From positions 1,364,001-1,428,000 of the forward strand of contig JAMPIT010000354.1 in NCBI GenBank assembly GCA_026261815.1: 64,000 nt of DNA, read 5' to 3'. Shown in pieces: positions 21,764 through 32,454 of this stretch. Origin of the DNA: Monarcha castaneiventris obscurior (lineage: Eukaryota; Chordata; Aves; Passeriformes; Monarchidae). The notes under the pieces are model-generated. The model did not search any database. It saw only the letters and a list, made by a program, of their open reading frames with translations, and was not told the DNA's origin. Every line of letters starts with the position of its first letter. Position 1 is the stretch's first letter. The position numbers and the translations under genes were made by a program.

Positions 21764-23325
21764 GCTGCTGTGTGGTGACATTTCCCCTCTGTGGGATCAG
21801 AGGCTGCAGCTGGGAGCTGTCTGTGCCTCCTGTCACCTGCCCTGAGCCGCTTCAGCAGGAGGAGAACAGCAATCTGTGACTGCAGGTTAATGGCTCTGCT
21901 GTCCTGCCTTATCAGGTGTCTCCTGCACCTGCTCCTGGAATGGGTGATGGATTTCCAGCCTCAGCCGTTGACGAGAGAGGGAAGGGAAGCACTCACAGCC
22001 CCACACGCAGCCCCTGTCCCTGCTGACACTTTGTCATTCCATTTTTATCGAACCCCGCATTAAATGTTTCATTTCCAAGCGCTCCCTGCGCCAAAGCCAC
22101 CCCTGCAGTCGATCAGAGACGCTTTGGGGCACTTTTGGAAGGACAAAATTGCCATGTTTGACTGAAAACCCCCACAGCTCCACCCCGACCTCGCTGGAGA
22201 CAGCTTTTGTGCTCAGGGTGGTCGAGCTCTGCTGTCCCAACCCTGAGGTGGACCCAGCACCCCAGCTGAGCTCCGGACAGGGATAATCCATGCCCAAATC
22301 ACCCTGGGCTCAGTTCCAAGCCAGCCTCCCAACCTTGGCACGGGCCAAACGCACCGAGGTCCTGCAGAAGCTCTCCCAGTGTAGCCCCAGTGCTGTTTCT
22401 GGTGTCACTGGAGCTGCACTGGCCCACAATGACAGTGGGATAAGTCCCAATCCCTCATTGAGCATTCCTGGAGTGTTTGCCACTCACAAGCATCATTCCT
22501 TGCCCAGCAGTTCCTCTGGATATTAATTACACAGAACACTAATTAAAAGCACGGGCAGGGACTGTGGGCCCAGGGAGACAGCAGGGACAGAGCCCCGTGC
22601 TGCCAGGCTGGCAGCAGGAAGGGGAGTGGATGGAGCTGTGGGCAGGATCTGTCGGGATGGCAGCAGTGCCCAGAGGAGCAGGGGGACCTGGGGTGGGCTG
22701 GGCCAGGAGCACCCCAAACCCCGGAGCAGCTCCTGTGCTCCAGGCCCTGCAGCAGTCACTGTTATTAGCTGGGGACTGCTTCTAATTCGGGACTTGCTCC
22801 TCCTAGAAAAAGACTTTAAAAAGCATCTGACTGGAACAAATACCTGAAGTAAAAGGCTTTTAAATAATGGAGCAGCATTTAGAGAAGAGGGTTTGATGTT
22901 CACAGCGTCCCCCATGCCAGGAGCCAGCTGCAGGTGCAGATTCCTGCCAGGGGCAGGACCTTGTCCAGCAGAGATGCAAATTCAGAGCCAGACTGAGGAA
23001 ATAAATCTCCTTTCAGCCAAACACCTGCATTTCCCCAGCACCTTCTCCCTCTCTTTACACTCCACCCACAGCATTCCCTGTGCTGGATAACCCCACCAGG
23101 CTGCCTGAGCCCTCGTAGGGGAGGATGTGGGGAGGATGTTGGTAGGACTGTTTGACCATTCACCTTCTGTGCTGTGACCCTGGTGAGATGGATTTCATCC
23201 CAGGCCTTGGGAAAACTGCAGCTTCTCAAGGCAAACCAGGAATTTCTGCATTCAGTGAGAAAAGCACAAAGCTTCAGTGTCACATCCAAACCTTCCCTTG
23301 GACACCAGCTGGGAGAGCTGGGGGT
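21764..23325. other. Single-copy sequence, no gene seen
   Basis: No CR1. AT-rich TAATTA-containing strings occur at 22520-22550 and 22790-22885. A 261-codon minus frame (22900-23685) is stop-free mainly through the adjoining CR1 and is not a gene. Confidence 0.55.
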
Positions 23326-23703
23326 ATTCACCTGGAGAGGAGAAGGATCCAGGGAGAGCTCAGAGCCCCTTGCAGGGCCCAAAGGGGCTCCAGGAGAGCT
23401 GGAGAGGGACTGGGGACAAGGGATGGAGGGACAGGACACAGGGAATGGCTTCCCACTGCCAGAGGGCAGGGATGGATGGGCTATTGGGAAGGAATTGTTC
23501 CCTGGGAGGGTGGGCAGGCCCTGGCACAGGGTGCCCAGAGCAGCTGTGGCTGCCCCTGGATCCCTGGCAGTGCCCAAGGCCAGGCTGGACATTGGGGCTG
23601 GGAGCAGCCTGGGACAGTGGGAGGTGTCCCTGCCATGGCAGGGGTGGCACTGGAGGGACTTTGAGGTCCTTTCAACCCAAACCATTCCATGACCCTGTGC
23701 TGG
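23326..23703 (+). mobile_element. CR1 LINE 3' end, group A, well preserved
   Basis: Sense copy of about 375 bases from ctggagaggagaaggatcca to aacccaaaccattccatgac. It includes the C-terminal part of ORF2 (frame reading through LGTRDGGTGHREWLP) and the complete tail. It is the clearest group A example in the sense orientation and serves as the reference for the other copies here. Confidence 0.95.
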
Positions 23704-24462
23704 TCCATGTCCAGCTCATTGCCCACCAGGACTGCAGGACTGTCCCACTGAGCATTTGGGCACCTGTCCCTGTCCTGCTGCCTCACAGCTTTGCTTTAGC
23801 TGCACATTTACACTTCAAACCCCGGCTCAGCAGCACAGTCGCTGTTACAAGGGCTGTAATTACCGTTCCAGGGAAACTTGCTGCTCTTTTGCATCGTGGC
23901 TCTGACAGCTCCCAGCCCCCATGGAATGAGCGTCACCCAGGCACCAAACAAACACACAAATGTTTGTTTTTCTCTTCCCATTCTGGACAGGGGGAGAGGG
24001 GCCAGGCTGAAGCAATGAGTGGGAAAATCAACTGTTAAGGGAGGAGGCAAAGCCATCCCAAAGAAATTGGTGATTTTCAGAGTGAAATGTGGGAATGGTT
24101 CTGTTTTCCAGGCAAACGAGAGTCAAAGCCCTCATGGAGCAGCAGGATCACACACACACGGGGTGACTCCCACAGGAGGAGCTGAGGGCCTCACTCTTCC
24201 CCTAAAACCCTCTCATATCAACAGCCAAAGGCTGGAACAACTCTCCTCTCCTCTCCCATCATTTTGATGGGAATGATGTGCTTGGCATGTGCAGAGCAGC
24301 TTCAGAAGGAAATCACAGGAGTGGCTCTTGGAGTGCTCTGTTCAAAGGGGATCCTCCGTGTCTGCTTAGGGAGGGAACTTCTGGTTAAGGCTGGGTTAAA
24401 TATTTCCCTTTAAACATCTCCCCTCCAGCAGAAACATCCTTTTAGGAAAAAAACCATAGACT
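23704..24462. other. Single-copy sequence, no gene seen
   Basis: Ordinary composition. A short acacacacac string lies near 24150. No frame exceeds about 110 codons outside the CR1. Confidence 0.6.
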
Positions 24463-24750
24463 CCTTCCTTCCTTCCTTCCTTCCTTCCTTCCTTCCTTCC
24501 TTCCTTCCTTCCTTCCTTCCTTCCTTCCTTCCTTCCTTCCTTCCTTCCTTCCTTCCTTCCTTCCTTCCTTCCTCCTTCCTTCCTTCCTTCCTTCCTTCCT
24601 TCCTTCCTTCCTTCCTTCCTTCCTTCCTTCCTTCCTTCCTTCCTTCCTTCCCTTCCTTCCCCTTCCTTCCTTCCTTCCTTCCTTCCTTCCTTCCTTCCTT
24701 CCTTCCTTCCTTCCTTCCTTCCTTCCTTCCTTCCTTCCCTTCCTTCCCCC
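24463..24750. repeat. Long (CTTC)n microsatellite
   Basis: About 288 bases of pyrimidine-only CTTC repeat, broken only by a ctcc slip near 24572 and by ccc expansions near 24650, 24660 and 24740. The near-purity and length make it one of the least stable sites in the window. The minus-strand frames of 120-125 codons across it are repeat artefacts. Confidence 0.98.
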
Positions 24751-25562
24751 AAAACCCTCACACTTCCCTCCAAGCACTCTCAAGAGGGTGTTTGTTAAAT
24801 TCACTTTATTTGGTTTGATAAAAACTCCTCAAACTTCTCCCTCCAGACCCCCTCTGAGACAACTAATTAGTTTAGAGCACAGGGTTTTCAGTAAAATGAT
24901 AAAAGATATCCATAGGGGGAATCCTGGGGGTTTCCCAACCTGATTTTCTTTCTAGGGAAGGAAGCACACAGATCAAAATCATTTGTTTTGCTGCTGAGAG
25001 TACATTAACTTTATCCTAAAAATTTCAGGCGGAATCAGTTCCAGTGACTCCAGGACCAGCCAGGATGGAAAACCAGCCCAGCAACACAGAACAAGCAGAA
25101 GTTAATAAATATTTCAGCTCTGTAGTTGGAAATAATTTGGATGATGCCTCCATATCCTACAAGGATAATTAAATCCTTCACGTTGCAGTGCCCCAAAGCA
25201 ATGTTTGATTGCACAGACGGAATTCAATAGAATTAAAGAGCTTGTTAAACATCAGCTCCTCAAGTCAAACAGTTTAACCCTGAAGCTCCACATCATCTGC
25301 ATGGAGGAGGATTAAGGAATAAGGAACGTTCCAGAACTTGCCACAGCTGTGGAGAAATGGTTATCAGGATGTCTAAGTTGGGCTTAAGGCAGCTTTAAGG
25401 CTGGAATTTTGGTCTTCTGAGAGAATGCCCTGACCAGGAGGTGTTTGGCTCTCCTGGAGTGATGCTGGCTCAGCCCTTCTGCCTTTGTGACTTTTTGTCA
25501 CTTTTTGTGTCCCTCCATCACCCAAAGAGGTTCAGGAAGGGCTGGACTCTGCCTCAGACAGA
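24751..25562. other. AT-rich single-copy sequence
   Basis: It holds the 12-base palindrome aactaattagtt at 24861-24872 and several aataatt- and ttaaag-type strings up to 25260. There is no open frame of note. The stretch is a candidate for conserved noncoding sequence on composition alone. Confidence 0.45.
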
Positions 25563-25714
25563 AAAGGCACTACTGACCAAAACCTGCCCCTGCAGGGGCC
25601 AAGTGTTGCTCAAATCCTGCATTTCTGGGTGGTTGTACTTTCCATGTCTCGGAGAAGCTTCCTCTGGGAGGAAGGCCCAGTGAGTTACTGTCACCATTGT
25701 AAGAAAAAGAAACT
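25563..25714 (-). repeat. Non-CR1 segment shared with 60.19-60.30 kb
   Basis: After aaggcac, the strings tcaaatcctgcat, tccatgtctcggagaagctt, cctct, gcccagtgagt and caccatt, then aagaaa and tttgggtt, recur in order at 60189-60310, with about one change in five bases. In both places a group A CR1 in minus orientation begins directly after it, so the segment lies at the 3' end of the CR1. Confidence 0.75.
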
Positions 25715-25895
25715 AATTTGGGTTCACAGGGCCCTCAAAGCCCCTCCAGTGCCATGGCAGGGACACCTCCCACTGTCCCAGGCTGCTTCCAGCCCTGTCC
25801 AGCCTGGCCTGGGGCGCTGCCAGGGGCTGGCATCCCGCAGCCTCTCTGGGCACCTGTGCCAGGCCTCTCCTGTTTCCACCCCTCCAACCCCCCCA
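25715..25895 (-). mobile_element. CR1 LINE 3' end, group A
   Basis: Antisense copy recognised by tcaaagcccctccagtgcca and gcagggacacctcccactgt. It has several small deletions relative to the 60.3 kb copy, for example the loss of the second gccacccct. It shares its 3' flank with that copy. Confidence 0.85.
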
Positions 25896-27749
25896 GCAAG
25901 GCCAGAGTGGGGTGTTCAGGGAGTTTAGTCCTGAAGTTTGAGTTAAACGTGGAATTAACAAAGCGAGGCTTTGCACAGAGCAGGATTATCCAAGGTGGCC
26001 TGCACTGAAAGGGCCCTGGAACACAGGGAAACCTCCCTAAGGACAGGAAAGGCCAAACAACACTGACAGTGCTGGGAGCTGCTGCCACATTCCCGGAGGG
26101 AATTGCCGAAGGTGGCTGAAGGCGGCCCCGGCAGGGCAGCAGGGATGGGGACAAGGAGGGGCCTGTGCCCTGCAGCTGGGCACTGCCACCACAGGGAGCC
26201 TCTGGTGACACGGGCACCTGCAGGCAGCCAATCAAGCAGTAATTAGAGTGATCCAGTGAATGCACAAGGAAATTGAGAAATGAATTGTAACATGAAGATA
26301 CCAAATCGGCCGGACCAGTTCACTCCTGCTGGATGCCCCATTCCAGCTCTGACTGCTGGATTTTTAACACATTTATGAAATTTTAAGGTCCTGGCAGGAG
26401 TTTATGCTGCACTTAGGCTCTGGGAGCAGCCACTTACCCCAGCACTGAGTCTGGTGCCATGAAACCAGATTAAAACTTTATCAGTTTCTTTTTTTTTTTT
26501 TTTTTTTTTTTAATTTTATGGGATTTCTTCCAATCATCACTCAAAAATTATAAAAGATGAGGAAGATGCTGCTCAAAATTAAGTTTGGGATTTTTTAATT
26601 TCATGGAAAAAAGTGTGTCAAGATTAAAAGGAAAATACAAATCCTCCTTCAAAACAGAAAGGAAAAGTGAAGAATTCACAGGTTAGCTGGGGAAACTGAA
26701 GTGTCTCTCCGAAATAGCCAAATATTACCCAGGCATAAATGAAATATTTTATACCGATGATTTTGAAGAGCTCCATTTCCCTGTTTACATTCTGGAAAGC
26801 TTTGCCTGTTCATGTAACACCCACATCTGAGCAAAAGCCCTTTGTAATGGAGGAGCTGCCCTTTGTTTGGAGAACTCTGTCGGATTTTTAATACTTTTTT
26901 CCTTTCCTTTCTCACCAAAGAGACAAATGACCTTTTCCTGTGAAAGGCACTAATTGTGATGCTCTTTTATTTCCAGTTCTCCCTGAGAGGCTCCAGGGCA
27001 GCCCAGGTGCCTCTCCCTTGGTGTGCTCTGGGCAGGTCGATCAGCCCCAGATTTAATTGTGCCAGGACTTCACTCCCATTAAGGGTTAATGAGAACATCA
27101 CACCCCGAGCTGACCAGGGGAAGGTTCATCCTCTGACACATCAAACCCAGCAAGGGAACAACTAATTTCTCTTCCACTGACCTGAAAGTCCAGCACTGCA
27201 AAAATAAAAATATTGGCCACGGGCGGGAGCAGGAGCTGGGCAAAGCCTGGTCCGGGCAGAGCCGGGTGGAACAAAAGGTGATTTTAGCAATCAGCATCTT
27301 CTCTGCCCTGGGGTGGCTTCAAAAGCCACATCTGAGCCCTCTCAGGTCCAGGATCCTCCTCCAGCTCATCCCGTTTTCCAGCAGCCTGGATTTCTGGGAA
27401 GCAGCCCTTTTGTTTGGTTTTCATTTGGTTTATCCCCCAAACTCCACCTGCAATCCAAGAGGAGGAAATGTGAACCTTTAATTCAGGGATGATTCCATCT
27501 CCTTTGGAGCAAACTCCCAACTGAGTTCCCTGTGCCGGGAGGTTCTGTCCCTGCTGCTCCACGATGCTGCTGCTCATATCCCTTGGATTATTAAGGATTG
27601 TAGATCCCTGGAATAGTTTGGAGAACTGACTTCAGTTTCAACAATTGTACTTCAAGTCCATCTTTCTCTACTGCCCCAAGCCAGCTACTCACACATATTT
27701 GTGGAACTGAGGGCTCTGGAAGCAGGTATCGATTATTTTGGAGCACAAG
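25896..27749. other. Single-copy, AT-rich in the middle, no gene seen
   Basis: Includes a T run at 26489-26511 and AT-rich sequence to about 26950. The T run has no CR1 or SINE body next to it. No conserved frame was found. Confidence 0.55.
26489..26511. repeat. Poly(T) run, 23 bases
   Basis: Uninterrupted T run followed by aattttatgggatttc. It could be the poly(A) of a minus-strand retroposed transcript, but no gene-like sequence follows to the left and no target-site duplication is visible, so it is called only as a homopolymer. Confidence 0.9.
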
Positions 27750-27828
27750 TGCGATGATGAGCAGCTGAGGGAGCTGGGGGGGCTCAGCTGGGGAAAAGGA
27801 GGCTCAGGGGGGACCTTCTCTCTCAGAA
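27750..27828 (+). mobile_element. CR1 LINE internal fragment, group C
   Basis: The run cagctgagggagctgggggg, followed by aaaaggaggctcaggggggacctt, matches positions 47359-47415 of the group C copy. Both ends are missing, so it is an internal piece of an old insertion. Confidence 0.75.
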
Positions 27829-29203
27829 TTCTTTAAGTATTTCTGATACACTTTAAAAACAGGGCTTTTTTAAGAGAAGCCATCATGGCAAAACTGAGCT
27901 TTCCTCAGACTCCTTTTTCTGGGAGAATGTTTCCCAAGCACTCTGTGGGTTTCTTGGTTAAAATTCCAAATAGGCAGGGCCTTGAACAGGCAATAAAAAC
28001 GTTCAGGTTGTTCACACCAGACTGGTCCTGTTAGGGGTGTGTTTGTGTGATCTCAAAATTCTCCTGATCCTTCAGAGTTTATAGAGAGGGGTGGGAACAT
28101 CTGTCCAGGATGGACTGAGACCAATTAATTCTGCATGCAGGAAGGGCCCTCGGGTTTCCCTCAGCTCCAGGGAGCTCTTTGGCTAAAAGCCTCTTGGAAC
28201 TGGAACCTCCTGGGCCGTGGCTGTTCCCCAGCCCAGGATTTAGAGCTGCAGCTTCAAGGTCTCATTGCCCTTTTCCCTGTGAGTGCCCCAAATCAGCTCA
28301 GCAGGGGCATGAACTGTTCTGTGGGGGAACGTGGCACTTGGTCAGACCGTGAAAGGCACTTCCTGCCCAGTTCCTGGGAAGGTTTCTCCAGAGGCCACAG
28401 ACAGGACTCAAACACAGCACCACAGCACCAGCCTGAAACTCAGGCGCTGACTCCCCGAAAGGGGAAGGGCTCCATCCGTTTTTTGGCAGGATCCTGGTTC
28501 AGATGCAGCAGCTCTTCATTGTCTCCAGCTCCAAGCAAGAAGGAGGTGTCTTGTAAACGCCACAAATTAATTAATGAATCCCTCCAAACCTCTCCTTTCT
28601 CAGGAAGGCTGGAATGCCATCAGAAATATGGTAATGTGCCATTTGCTAATTCCCCTCCTGTTCCATCTGGGCACAGGAAGATCTTCCCTCTGATCTGTTT
28701 TCCATGTACTTGTCAGAGTTGTTAGATCTTGAACAAGAACTAAAGTTTCTTCATCCTTATCCCCCAGTCCTCACGTAAGACAAATCAAGATAATCTCAGG
28801 GCTTTTTTGCCAATTAAGCCAAGGCTGGTGCAGGCTGCTCAGGCTCTATCACAGTGAGAGATCTGGAGTGAATTTTTCCTGTTATTTTTCTTTCATGATC
28901 TTTTCTTGATCATAATTGGATTCTAAAATTAGCCTGAGAAAGGGACTAATTCAAATTTATGACTAAAGATTGGTCTTTCTAACCACAGGGTGCATTTCTG
29001 CTGCTGATAGAAATAACATCAGAGCATTATCTGACAAGGAAGGACTGAAGGGGTGAAAGGTGCTGCTCTGTGACCCCTCAGTTCCTTGTTCTCCCCATAG
29101 GCAGAGACAAATTCCAGCGTGGGACACATCCAGGTGTGTCAGTCTGGGAAGCCTGCATGGCACAAAGGCCTAGGAAAATGATCCCTTGGTTCTGGAGAGC
29201 TAC
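27829..29203. other. Single-copy sequence, no gene seen
   Basis: AT-rich from 28740 to 28990 (strings such as tcatgatcttttcttgatca, itself an imperfect palindrome). The plus frame 28135-28725 of 196 codons is not recognised and has no supporting context. Confidence 0.5.
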
Positions 29204-29957
29204 TCCTGTTCCTGCTGCTGCTCCTGCTCCCACTCCTGTTCCTGCTGCTCCCACTCCTGTTCCTGCTGCTCCTGCTCCTGTTCCTGTTCCTGCTGCTCCC
29301 ACTCCTGTTCCTGCTGCTGCTGCTGTTCCCACTCCTGTTCCTGCTCCTGCTCCTGCTCCCACTCCCATTCCTGCTGCTCCCACTCCTGTTCCTGCTCCTG
29401 CTCCCACTCCTGTTCCTGCTCCTGCTCCCGCTCCTGTTCCTGCTCCTGCTCCCGCTCCTGTTCCTGCTGCTGCTCCTGCTTCCGCTCCTGCTCCTGCTGT
29501 TCCCACTCCTGCTCCCACTCCCACTCCTGTTCCTGCTGCTCCCACTCCTGTTCCTGCTGCTCCCACTCCTGTTCCTGCTGTTCCCACTCCTGTTCCTGCT
29601 GCTGCTCCTGCTCCCGCTCCTGTTCCTGCTGTTCCCACTCCTGTTCCTGCTGCTGCTCCTGCTCCCACTCCTGTTCCTGCTGCTCCCACTCCTGTTCCTG
29701 TTGTTCCCACTCCTGTTCCTGCTGCTGCTCCTGCTGCTGCTCCCGCTCCTGTTCCTGCTGCTCCCGCTCCTGTTCCTGCTGCTCCCACTCCTGTTCCTGC
29801 TGCTCCCACTCCTGTTCCTGTTCCTGCTGCTGCTGCTCCCGCTCCCATTCCTGCTGCTCCCGCTCCTGTTCCTGTTCCTGCTGCTCCCACTCCTGTTCCT
29901 GTTCCTGCTGCTGCTGCTCCCGCTCCCATTCCTGCTGCTCCTGCTCCTGCTCCTGCC
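29204..29957. repeat. 750-base minisatellite of CTGCTC/CCACTC/CTGTTC units
   Basis: Built from six-base words ctgctc, ccactc, ctgttc and ctgctg in irregular order, often as an 18- or 21-base composite tcctgctgctcccactcctg. Every word is a multiple of three and stop-free in most frames. This leaves frames of about 280-300 codons open on both strands, reading PVPAAPTPVPAA, CSCCSHSCSC and EQQEQEWEQ. The flanks show no splice sites or conserved exon sequence, so I regard it as noncoding. Confidence 0.95.
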
Positions 29958-30449
29958 GATGCTCCTCCCTAGAGCTGTGGCCGGGCTCAGCCCACCGCTC
30001 CATGGTCATGCCAGGGGTCATTTCCCTGATTCCTCCTGTCATTAATGATGGATGAACATTCCCAGCTCCTGAATGAGGCTCCCACTCCAAATGAGTCCAG
30101 GAGGCTCCTTCTCCCAGTGTCTGGGGGCAAGGACAAGGAATTCAGCTGGGAAAGCAGTGACAGCTCCAACACGGCCTCAGCACCAGCGAGGCTTCAGCTA
30201 CAAAATCTGGGTTGTCAAATCCCCACACTGGGCTCTGTGCCTGTCACAAGGTTTCCAGGGATTTCCACATCTCTGACTCCGTCCTCTGTCGTGTCCTGCA
30301 GGCCCCAGCTCACTCTGGTCAATTCAGATGTGTTCACTCACAGCCCTGGCCCTGCTTCCCTTTTGTAAGGAGAGGGAGCAGTGAATTGAGTGCTCCTCTA
30401 AATCCTTGGGGAGCTCCCCGGCAGCAGAGACAGTGGAGAGACCCTGGAA
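29958..30449. other. Single-copy spacer, nothing recognised
   Basis: About 490 bases of ordinary composition between the minisatellite and a group A CR1. Short frames only. Confidence 0.6.
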
Positions 30450-30728
30450 TCAGAATCCCAGAATGGATGGGCAGGAAGGGACCTCAAAGCCCCTCCAGTG
30501 CCACCCCTGCCGTGGCAGGGACACCTCCCACTGCCCCAGGCTGCTCCCAGCCCCAATGTCCAGCCTGGCCTTGGGCACTGCCAGGGATCCAGGGGCAGCC
30601 ACAGCTGCTCTGGGCACCCTGTGCCAGGGCCTGCCCACCCTCCCAGGGAACAATTCCTTCCCAATCTCCCATCCATCCCTGCCCTCTGGCAGTGGGAAGC
30701 CATTCCCTGTGTCCTGTCTCTCCAGGGA
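30450..30728 (-). mobile_element. CR1 LINE 3' end, group A
   Basis: Antisense copy from ccagaatggatgggcaggaa through cagccacagctgctctgggc to cattccctgtgtcctgtctc. It is close in sequence to the 14.19 and 60.30 kb copies. A sense group A tail lies 200 bases further on, making an inverted pair. Confidence 0.93.
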
Positions 30729-30790
30729 CTGGAATGGTGCTCTGGATCCAAGTCACTGCATTCCCACATGACTCTGAGGAAGTCGTGGTG

Positions 30791-30848
30791 CTTTCCTGTT
30801 TCCCATCTCTACAATAAAACAGGGACAATGTCACTGATCTCCTCTCAG
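30791..30848 (+). mobile_element. Possible MIR-type SINE relic
   Basis: The string tgtttcccatctctacaata followed by aacagggacaatgtcactgatctcctc resembles the 3' part of MIR-family SINEs (the tcccatctgtaaaatgggga region). The match covers about 50 bases. Ancient MIR relics are known in amniotes, but a chance match is possible. Confidence 0.35.
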
Positions 30849-30907
30849 AGCTCCTGTCACCCACAAACCCAGAGTTCCTGTCACCTACAAACCCGTGTCT
30901 GTCACCT
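30849..30907. repeat. 24-bp tandem repeat, two and a part units
   Basis: Units agctcctgtcacccacaaac(ccag) at 30849 and agttcctgtcacctacaaac(ccgt) at 30873 are nearly identical, and a partial gtctgtcacctct follows. Confidence 0.9.
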
Positions 30908-30925
30908 CTGAGCACCCCAGGACAA

Positions 30926-31008
30926 CTGAAGGTGTCCCTGCCCAAGGCAGGGGGTGGATTTGGATGGGCTTTAAGATCTCTCCAAACCCAAACCACTCTG
31001 TGATTCCA
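30926..31008 (+). mobile_element. CR1 LINE 3' tail, group A
   Basis: Sense tail: aaggtgtccctgcccaaggc, gggctttaagatctctccaa and accactctgtgattccatgg. Only the last ~80 bases of the element are present. Confidence 0.88.
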
Positions 31009-32412
31009 TGGAATTAAGACTTCAGTGCTCTCCCTATATTAATCCCTCGGCATTTTTTTACTTTCCTGTTTCTGTCCCGTTCACAATCCATTTCCAGGCT
31101 GGCCGTCAGCAGAGCTGCACAAAGCAGCGTCTAATATGGGAGGGGATTGATGCTGATGGGATCCCTGTTCCCATTTGTCAGGCTTTTATCTTCCATGGAA
31201 ATGAAATTGATGTGCTCACGACTGGGGGAGTTGTATTTCCCGGGGTTTAGTGGAGCTGAAATGATGCTCTGGCCTTGTTCTGCTCAGGGTGGATTTCAGC
31301 CGGGGTGGAGCAGCAGGGCCTGGCAGCGGGGTGTGGATTTCAAATAGGAACTCCCACTGCTTAATGAACATTAAACTGCTGATGTCATGGCCCAGAACTG
31401 CTACTGCCCTTGGAGTTTTCCAGCATGGAATTCAGGAGGCCTCTTCAGGAACTGGGAGGGGATATTAGAGAATTTCTGCATAGCTGGAAGTGCTTAAATA
31501 AAAGGAAATAAAAGCTCTCCTTGCAGGTCCCAGCGTGTGATCCACCCTCATCCCACCAAGAACCAGGGGCTGCTGGGACGGAGCAGGGTGGGGGACAGCC
31601 CCAGCTCTGTGGGATTTCTGCCCTGAAAAAAACTTCAATTAGATCCCAAAGAGATTTTCCCCATCAATTTCCAGAGTCAGAATCAGCTGGGAGGAAAAGC
31701 CAGATTTTTTTCTCAAACCACATTTTGAAGGAAGTGAAATTTTGCCTCCCTTTCCCCTCCCAGTCACAGGGATTTCAATTTCAATCTTCTTAATGAAGAA
31801 ATTGGTCCCTTGCCCATCCATTAAACTCCCCCTCCCTGTGTGATCCATTGGATTTCTAAGGAGCAGGGAAAGAGGGCCGTAAATATATAAATAAATAAAT
31901 AAAGCCAAATCATGGAGGAACTTTTTGTTTTGACAGGAATCATACCAGAATTTCCCATTTTAGTGACCCAGCCAATCATCAGGAACAAGGAAAAATCTCT
32001 CTAAGGACACTTCTGCTGAAAGCCAGGCCTTGCCCAGCTCCCTCCCACTGCTCCTGGGGAAGGCCCATTCCCGGGAGAGAAGGGAGGCTGGGATGAGCTG
32101 ATCTGGGTTTGTCTTTCTCTCCTTGCTGTTGATTCCTTTGTCTCCATCAGATTTCCCAGAGCTGACTCACTCCTGCAGCTCGGGGCTCCTGGAATGATGC
32201 AGGGATTGCTGGGCTCGCAGATTCCCTCTGGGAAATGGAACATCCAGGACAGGCCAGAGCCAATTCCTGGCTGAGCTCAGTCTGTGCCAGCCCAGTAAGG
32301 ACAAGTCCCCGTCACTGGTGGGTGACAGCAGCCAGAGCCCCCAGCTCCAGGCAGGAGCCAGGGGTAACAGGACACGTTCCCTTTGGAGAAGTGGGATCTT
32401 ACTGTGGGCGAG
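31009..32412. other. Single-copy sequence, no gene seen
   Basis: Mixed composition with a short AAAT microsatellite at 31881-31904. Frames do not exceed 90 codons inside this stretch. Confidence 0.6.
31881..31904. repeat. Short (AAAT)n microsatellite
   Basis: aaatatataaataaataaat followed by aaag; about five units with one interruption. Confidence 0.85.
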
Positions 32413-32450
32413 TTGGAAAACATGGACACAGAATTTGGGGGGGTTCGTAC
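32413..32450. repeat. Left arm of a direct repeat bracketing a CR1
   Basis: ttggaaaacatggacacaga followed by atttgggggggttcgtac. It recurs at 33004-33040 with about seven differences, almost all transitions, on the far side of the group C CR1. Confidence 0.7.
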
Positions 32451-32454
32451 AAAG

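Noticed and set aside
24396..24804. Minus-strand EGRK-type repeat proteins
   Set aside because: They are translations of the CTTC microsatellite only. The same applies to frames over 13.7, 44.5 and 55.7 kb.
26489..26511. Processed pseudogene tail
   Set aside because: A T run alone; no gene-like sequence, SINE body or target-site duplication next to it.
29070..29972. A 300-codon proline/alanine-rich protein
   Set aside because: The frame is produced by a minisatellite of six-base words and other frames on both strands are equally open. No exon signals or conserved flanks are seen.
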